In this document: positions 7,141 to 10,286 of the stretch, one piece after another
Position numbering within the stretch: position 1 is the stretch's first letter
Layout: each line of letters begins with the position of its first letter
Assembly (NCBI GenBank): GCA_902797405.1
Contig: CADBSP010000086.1
Location: 1 to 10,286 of the forward strand
DNA length: 10,286 bases
Source of the DNA: an uncultured Eubacteriales bacterium
Lineage (GTDB): Bacteria > Bacillota > Clostridia > Peptostreptococcales > Anaerovoracaceae
Reading direction: 5' to 3'
Program-made: the position numbers and the translations under genes
Notes under the pieces: generated by a model
What the model saw: only the letters and a program-made list of their open reading frames with translations
What the model was told of the DNA's origin: nothing
Databases searched by the model: none

Positions 7141-8088
7141 ATGAAAGAGATTAATGCGAGTTTAATAACTGAAAAGGTAAAGGAGCTTTGCATCGAATGC
7201 AATGTGAATCTTCCTGATGATGTAGCAGGCTGTTTAAAATGCGCAGTAAAGGAAGAACCCTGGGAGCCGGCGCAGGAAATCCTGGGACGCATAGTGGAGA
7301 ATTTCCAGTTGGCCAAGGAACGCAACATGCCAATCTGTCAGGACACAGGTATGGCAGTTTTTTATGTTGAGGTTGGTCAGGATGTTCATGTAGATGGAAA
7401 TCTGGAAGAGGCCATAAACGAAGGTGTCCGCCAAGGCTATAAGGATGGCTATCTAAGAAAATCTGTGGTTAAAGACCCGTTAAACAGGGTTAATACAGGC
7501 GATAATACTCCGGCGGTTATTCACTATGAGATAGTTCCCGGAGACAAGCTCGTAATACATTTTTCCCCGAAGGGCTTCGGCAGTGAGAACATGAGCAGAA
7601 TCGCCATGCTTCGCCCTTCCGATGGAGTTGAGGGCGTGAAGCAATTTGTCCTGGATACCGTAGAAAAAGCTGGTCCGAATCCTTGTCCGCCGATTATTGT
7701 GGGCGTCGGAATAGGAGGCACATTCGAAAAGGCCGCCCTTCTATCAAAGAAAGCTCTAATGAGACCGATTGAGGATTCAAACGATAACAGCCCGAATCAT
7801 GATTCGAATAATGAGACTGTAATCAATAAGATTGATAATTCTAATATAAAATGTCCTTCGCGGGATGAACGCATAGTTAATAAGCAGGAAGAAGAATCAT
7901 TTTATCGAACTTTAGAAAAGGAACTCCTGGAAGAGATAAACAAACTTGGAATAGGCCCGCAGGGCTTTGGTGGAAAGACCACCGCATTAGCAGTCAATAT
8001 AGAGACATATCCAACGCATATCGCCGGACTTCCCGTAGCAGTAAATATCAGCTGCCATGTAACCAGGCACGGGAGGATAGTTTTATAG
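7141..8088 (+). CDS. Class I (Fe-S) fumarate hydratase alpha subunit, TtdA/FumA N-terminal type, with extra polar loop
   Basis: This is the cluster-binding subunit of a two-subunit hydro-lyase that interconverts fumarate and malate, or a close relative acting on tartrate. The three conserved cysteine sites for the [4Fe-4S] cluster are present: C66 in PICQDTGM, C182 in GPNPCPP and C305 in NISCHVTRHG. Other family blocks include FSPKGFGSENMSR, IIVGVGIGGTFEKAALLSKKAL and LGIGPQGFGGKTTALAV. At 315 residues it is longer than the usual 280 or so. The excess is a polar stretch at about 211-252, rich in Asn, Ser, Asp and Glu, where the family has only a short loop before the 'LEKELLEEINKLG' helix. 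The reading frame stays open and both flanks are intact, so it is an insertion rather than decay. The ribosome site is weak (AAAGAG, 7129-7134). Its partner follows at 8250. Fumarase versus tartrate dehydratase cannot be settled from sequence alone. Confidence 0.93.
   Translation: MKEINASLITEKVKELCIECNVNLPDDVAGCLKCAVKEEPWEPAQEILGRIVENFQLAKERNMPICQDTGMAVFYVEVGQDVHVDGNLEEAINEGVRQGYKDGYLRKSVVKDPLNRVNTGDNTPAVIHYEIVPGDKLVIHFSPKGFGSENMSRIAMLRPSDGVEGVKQFVLDTVEKAGPNPCPPIIVGVGIGGTFEKAALLSKKALMRPIEDSNDNSPNHDSNNETVINKIDNSNIKCPSRDERIVNKQEEESFYRTLEKELLEEINKLGIGPQGFGGKTTALAVNIETYPTHIAGLPVAVNISCHVTRHGRIVL
7793..7806. repeat. 14-bp perfect palindrome inside the fumarase alpha polar insertion
   Basis: CGAATCATGATTCG reads the same on both strands. 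It lies in the codons of the extra loop (residues 218-222), with further GATTC/GAATC copies nearby (GATTCAA at 7774-7780, GATTCGAAT at 7801-7809). Confidence 0.6.
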
Positions 8089-8116
8089 ATAGGATTAGCC
8101 CCCAAATTAATGGAAC

Positions 8117-8252
8117 AATAAATCATAAAAAATAATTAACAATAAATCACAAAGATTAATTCATGATAAATCATAAAATTAATTAACAATAAACCACAAA
8201 GATTAATTCATAATAAACCATAATAATTAATTAACAGCAAACCATAAAAATG
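8117..8252 (+). repeat. AT-rich 24-bp tandem array between the two fumarase subunit genes
   Basis: Five units (8117-8140, 8141-8164, 8165-8187, 8188-8211, 8212-8235) and a partial sixth (8236-8252) run head to tail with a 23-24 bp period. Each begins near AATAAAYCAYAAA and ends in TTAATT plus AAC or CAT. Units ending TTAAC and units ending TTCAT alternate, so there is a second period of 47-48 bp. The partial sixth unit runs into the start codon of the beta subunit (ATG at 8250), and there is no Shine-Dalgarno sequence in front of it. The array fills the whole spacer apart from about 28 bp after the alpha stop. No spacers separate the units. Confidence 0.9.
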
Positions 8253-8888
8253 TCCAACCAAAACCCCCAAAAATACATAACGACACCATTAAGCGCTGAG
8301 GAAGCCAGAAAACTTAAGGCTGGCGACAGCTGCCTTATCTCCGGCGTTATTTATACTGCCAGAGACGCCGCGCATAAGAGACTGATAGAGGCTATTGAGT
8401 CGGCAGGTGACAATGCTACAGGAATCCATCTACGCAATCGAAATTCTGACAATGACAAACAGTCGAAGTGCCTGCCTTTTGATATAAAGGATGCCGTCAT
8501 TTATTACGTGGGACCAACGCCGGAAAAACCGGGAGAGGTAATCGGATCCGCAGGCCCAACCACATCGTATAGAATGGATGCATTTAGCCCAACATTAATC
8601 GCATTGGGACAGACGGGGATGATTGGCAAAGGACGCCGATCACCTGAAGTGATAGAAGCCATGAAAAAATATGGTGCGGTTTACTTTGGTGCAATCGGTG
8701 GCGCAGGTGCGCTTCTCTCGGATTGCATTAAGTCATCAGAAGTAATCGCATACGACGATTTGGGTGCAGAGGCAATCAGAAAACTGGAAGTTGTGGATTT
8801 CCCGGTGACAGTAGTAATAGATTCGGAAGGAAACGACCTCTACGAAATCGGAAGAAGAGAGTATATTAAATCGCATCCGACGGACTGA
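8250..8888 (+). CDS. Class I (Fe-S) fumarate hydratase beta subunit, TtdB/FumA C-terminal type, with extra polar loop
   Basis: The second subunit of the hydro-lyase, 212 residues. Family blocks are clear: ITTPLSAEEARKLKAGD near the start, the TARDAAHKRL block (36-45), YYVGPTPEKPGEVIGSAGPT then TSYRMD (to 110), GQTGMIGKGRRSPEV, YFGAIGGAGALLSDCI, and the tail VVDFPVTVVIDSEGNDLYEI. Between the TARDAAHKRL helix and 'LPFDIKDAVIYYVGP' there are about 23 extra residues (51-73, rich in Asn, Asp, Ser and Arg) where homologues have a short 'G..LP' turn; this accounts for its being longer than usual. The ATG at 8250 is chosen from the N-terminal match, yet it has no ribosome site: the upstream bases are the AT-rich tandem repeats. 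Initiation may depend on the unstructured A-rich leader or on coupling; this is inference. It is 161 bp from the alpha gene and 45 bp from nrdG. Confidence 0.93.
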   Translation: MSNQNPQKYITTPLSAEEARKLKAGDSCLISGVIYTARDAAHKRLIEAIESAGDNATGIHLRNRNSDNDKQSKCLPFDIKDAVIYYVGPTPEKPGEVIGSAGPTTSYRMDAFSPTLIALGQTGMIGKGRRSPEVIEAMKKYGAVYFGAIGGAGALLSDCIKSSEVIAYDDLGAEAIRKLEVVDFPVTVVIDSEGNDLYEIGRREYIKSHPTD

Positions 8889-8919
8889 CTTTAAAAAGAG
8901 AAACATACAAAGATAAAGC

Positions 8920-8936
8920 AAGGAGCGTACAATTTG
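8920..8936 (+). promoter_or_regulatory. Ribosome binding site fixing a TTG start for nrdG
   Basis: AAGGAG (8920-8925) stands 8 nt before TTG (8934-8936). The TTG begins exactly where homologues begin (their MxIxGLQKxTLLDYP), and the next in-frame ATG (8958) would cut off conserved residues. Confidence 0.8.
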
Positions 8937-9749
8937 TTCATCCAAGGACTTCAGAAAATGACATTACTCGATTATCCCGAGCACGTTGCCTGCACAGTAT
9001 TCCTGGGCGGCTGCGATTTTCGTTGTCCGTTTTGCCATAACTTTGAATTCGTAACCGGTAAACTTTCCGAAGAGGCTAAGGTATTTCGACTTAACAACAA
9101 CTCCGTAGTCCTGTCCGCAGCACCGCAAATTAATGAAACAGATTTTTTTCATTTCCTGGATAAACGAAAGGGCCTCCTGGATGGAGTGGCAATAACCGGT
9201 GGAGAGCCTTGTCTTCGCCATAATCTTCCGGATTTTATAGCAAAAATCAAAGACAAAGGTTTCCTGGTTAAACTCGACACCAACGGAAACCACCCGGATA
9301 TGCTGGCGAAACTAATTCGCGAGCATTTGATTGATTACGTGGCGATGGATATAAAGAATTCTCCGAATAAATATGCTGAGACAGTAGGGCTAATGGCGCT
9401 TGATTTGGACCCTATAAAGGAGAGTATAAACCTTCTGATTAAAGGAATAGATAGTCAGAATCCTGCTGCGGATGTGACTGAAGAAGGTTCAGCAGGTTTG
9501 GACAGCACCGCTAGTATTGACTACGAATTCCGAACCACCGTAGTAAGCGAATACCACACGGAAGACGATTTTATAGAAATAGGGGAATTAATACGCGGAG
9601 CGAAAAAGTATTTTCTCCAGCCCTTTGTTGATAGAGAGCATGTTCCAAATCACAGCCTTACAACCCCAAGCATCGAAAGACTAAATGCTTTCAGAGATAT
9701 CGTCGCACCATACGTGGATTACGCGGCTATACGGGGCATTGAAGCATAA
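8934..9749 (+). CDS. nrdG: Anaerobic ribonucleoside-triphosphate reductase activating protein (radical SAM, NrdG2-type)
   Basis: A radical-SAM activase that would use S-adenosylmethionine and a [4Fe-4S] cluster to install the glycyl radical on NrdD. The cluster motif CDFRCPFC (CX3CX2C: C27, C31, C34) is intact and sits in LGGCDFRCPFCHN. The SAM-binding region reads DGVAITGGEPCL (from 83), then LVKLDTNGNHP and YVAMDIKNSP. The late EFRTTVV (198-204) marks the TIGR02495 (NrdG2) type. It has 271 residues, about 40 more than is usual. The excess lies in two polar stretches, about 42-65 after the cluster motif and about 170-195 before EFRTTVV. Translation starts at TTG (8934) with a strong ribosome site. 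It sits 45 bp after the fumarase beta gene, so co-transcription is likely. The substrate assignment is supported by nrdD downstream; pyruvate formate-lyase activase is the nearest alternative. Confidence 0.92.
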   Translation: MFIQGLQKMTLLDYPEHVACTVFLGGCDFRCPFCHNFEFVTGKLSEEAKVFRLNNNSVVLSAAPQINETDFFHFLDKRKGLLDGVAITGGEPCLRHNLPDFIAKIKDKGFLVKLDTNGNHPDMLAKLIREHLIDYVAMDIKNSPNKYAETVGLMALDLDPIKESINLLIKGIDSQNPAADVTEEGSAGLDSTASIDYEFRTTVVSEYHTEDDFIEIGELIRGAKKYFLQPFVDREHVPNHSLTTPSIERLNAFRDIVAPYVDYAAIRGIEA

Positions 9750-9913
9750 TCCCCGTTCCTCGCACTTTCTGCCTGTGCCATACCATGTTCCCGAGTACCG
9801 CTCTGACGTCGTATAAACAGGAAATTATTTCCGCAATCTGATAATCACTCTTGATATTCCCCGACCAAACGGATTTTTCAACACAATTGGTGACAAGACA
9901 CCGCTTTTGAATT
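9750..9913. other. Non-coding spacer after nrdG, no gene seen
   Basis: About 160 bp between the nrdG stop and the first NrdR box, in which no supported gene or RNA is seen. A small hairpin GGTG/CACC (9889-9892 with 9899-9902) with a six-base loop and a following CTTTT might act as a weak terminator for the fumarase-nrdG transcript, but the stem is only 4 bp. ACACAAT at 9881-9887 repeats the left half of the NrdR box that starts at 9914. Confidence 0.5.
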
Positions 9914-9929
9914 ACACAATATATAGTTT
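9914..9929. promoter_or_regulatory. NrdR box 1 upstream of nrdD
   Basis: ACACAATATATAGTTT matches the published NrdR operator consensus acaCwAtATaTwGtgt at 15 of 16 positions. NrdR is a zinc-finger/ATP-cone repressor of ribonucleotide reductase genes and usually binds paired boxes. The second box starts 32 bp downstream. Confidence 0.85.
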
Positions 9930-9945
9930 TAATCAAAAAATCTCA

Positions 9946-9961
9946 CCACAACATATTGACG
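9946..9961. promoter_or_regulatory. NrdR box 2 overlapping the nrdD -35
   Basis: CCACAACATATTGACG matches the NrdR consensus at 11 of 16 positions and keeps the core CAAnATATTG. Its offset of 32 bp from box 1 (about three helical turns) is the usual spacing for NrdR pairs. Its right end is the TTGACG of the promoter, so binding would block RNA polymerase. Confidence 0.75.
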
Positions 9962-9984
9962 AACTACATTTTAAGTGATAAAGT
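9956..9984 (+). promoter_or_regulatory. nrdD promoter
   Basis: TTGACG (-35, 9956-9961), a 17-bp spacer, and TGATAAAGT (extended -10, hexamer TAAAGT 9979-9984). Transcription would begin near 9990, giving a leader of about 70 nt. The overlap with NrdR box 2 supports both calls. Confidence 0.8.
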
Positions 9985-10002
9985 AATGTCGTTGAGTCTA
10001 AC

Positions 10003-10024
10003 AGGGCGAAAAGCCCTCTTTTTA
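10003..10024 (+). terminator. Small terminator-like hairpin in the nrdD leader (possible attenuator)
   Basis: AGGGC/GCCCT (10003-10007 with 10013-10017) closes a GAAAA loop and is followed by CTTTTTAT. It lies just downstream of the predicted nrdD start site and about 40 nt before the start codon, so a stop here would act on nrdD itself. The stem is only 5 bp, so it may instead be a weak stop or a 5' stabilising hairpin. Confidence 0.5.
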
Positions 10025-10062
10025 TCAAAAAATATATATAAATAATACCGAAAGGGGTAGCG

Positions 10063-10286
10063 ATGTACCAGGTAGTTAAGAGAGACGGCAAGGTTGTCGA
10101 TTTTTCAATCGGCAAGATTAGTGCGGCAATAACCAAGGCTTTTGATGCCATCGACAAACAATATCATCCCAGCGTAATTGATCTTATTGCGCTTCATGTA
10201 ACGGCCGATTACGAAGACAAAATTAAGGACGGTAAAATTTCAGTAGAAGATATTCAGGATAGCGTAGAGAAGGTGCTATCAGAATC
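10063..10286 (+). CDS. nrdD: Anaerobic ribonucleoside-triphosphate reductase, N-terminal ATP-cone (partial)
   Basis: The frame opens at the ATG at 10063 with AAAGGGG (10051-10057) just upstream and runs off the right edge after 74 codons. The visible part, from MYQVVKRDGKVVDFSIGKIS through ISVEDIQDSVEKVL, is an ATP-cone domain: the 'V.KRDGK...F...KI..AI..A' opening and the 'DIQD.VE..L' close are typical. ATP-cones set the overall activity of ribonucleotide reductases by sensing ATP/dATP. The domain alone would also fit NrdA or NrdJ, but the adjacent activase gene and the anaerobic setting favour the class III enzyme NrdD, the glycyl-radical subunit that makes dNTPs without oxygen. It has its own NrdR-controlled promoter, and so may be expressed separately from nrdG. 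Confidence 0.88.
   Translation, partial: MYQVVKRDGKVVDFSIGKISAAITKAFDAIDKQYHPSVIDLIALHVTADYEDKIKDGKISVEDIQDSVEKVLSE

Noticed and set aside
7768..7896. Frameshift or pseudogene in fumarase alpha
   Set aside because: The frame is open throughout, and all three cluster cysteines and both flanking blocks are intact, so this is an in-frame insertion.
8117..8252. CRISPR array
   Set aside because: The units are directly adjacent with no unique spacers, are AT-rich without a CRISPR-type hairpin, and no cas gene is nearby.
9889..9907. Intrinsic terminator after nrdG
   Set aside because: The stem is 4 bp with only four T residues after it; too weak to call as a separate feature.
9727..9936. Minus-strand open frame of 69 codons in the nrdG-nrdD spacer
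   Set aside because: It begins at TTG, has only a weak GGTGAG upstream, resembles no family I know, overlaps the end of nrdG and would cross NrdR box 1.

Overview
The window reads as chromosomal DNA of a strict anaerobe in the Clostridia (Bacillota). The evidence is a moderate-GC genome with AT-rich spacers, Gly/Ala-poor lipoprotein and permease sequences of Gram-positive type, a SecA with the long insertion in the second nucleotide-binding fold seen in clostridial homologues, an oxygen-sensitive two-subunit [4Fe-4S] fumarase, and a class III (anaerobic) ribonucleotide reductase with its radical-SAM activase. Lachnospiraceae or Anaerovoracaceae-like lineages fit, but genus cannot be set from the sequence. 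All recognised genes lie on the + strand.

Layout. (1) 1-1377: the 3' end of an operon for a Zn/Mn-type ABC importer: the tail of the ATPase, the ABC-3 family permease, and a lipoprotein with a putative OB-fold and a Cys-Cys pair, all translationally overlapped. The operon ends in a 10-bp tandem repeat array that begins inside the last codons, then a strong intrinsic terminator (1506-1540). (2) 1531-2945: a promoter and leader, then an HlyC/CorC (CNNM plus CBS) membrane transporter. (3) 2959-3213: a 255-bp element closed by perfect 15-bp inverted repeats with two further nested inverted-repeat pairs and four internal hairpins, lying 32 bp upstream of secA. It is a MITE-like element or a large structured RNA. 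(4) 3246-7084: secA and a YwaF/TMEM164-type membrane protein. (5) 7141-8888: the two subunits of an iron-sulfur fumarase (or tartrate dehydratase-type enzyme), separated by a 24-bp AT-rich tandem array that runs into the start codon of the second subunit. (6) 8934-10286: the activase of anaerobic ribonucleotide reductase, followed after a 313-bp spacer by the start of nrdD. That spacer holds two NrdR boxes 32 bp apart, a good promoter overlapped by one of them, and a small leader hairpin with a T tract.

How the parts work together. Genes 1-3 form one metal-uptake unit. secA is housekeeping export. The fumarase and NrdG genes are close enough to be co-transcribed, and nrdD has its own NrdR-type control region. 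Two themes stand out. Short tandem duplications sit at gene ends (1371-1440, 6168-6195, 8117-8252). And three consecutive genes (both fumarase subunits and nrdG) carry extra polar, Asn/Ser/Asp-rich segments at places where the families normally have short loops, while their catalytic motifs are intact. No CRISPR array, phage, defence system or rRNA/tRNA gene was seen.
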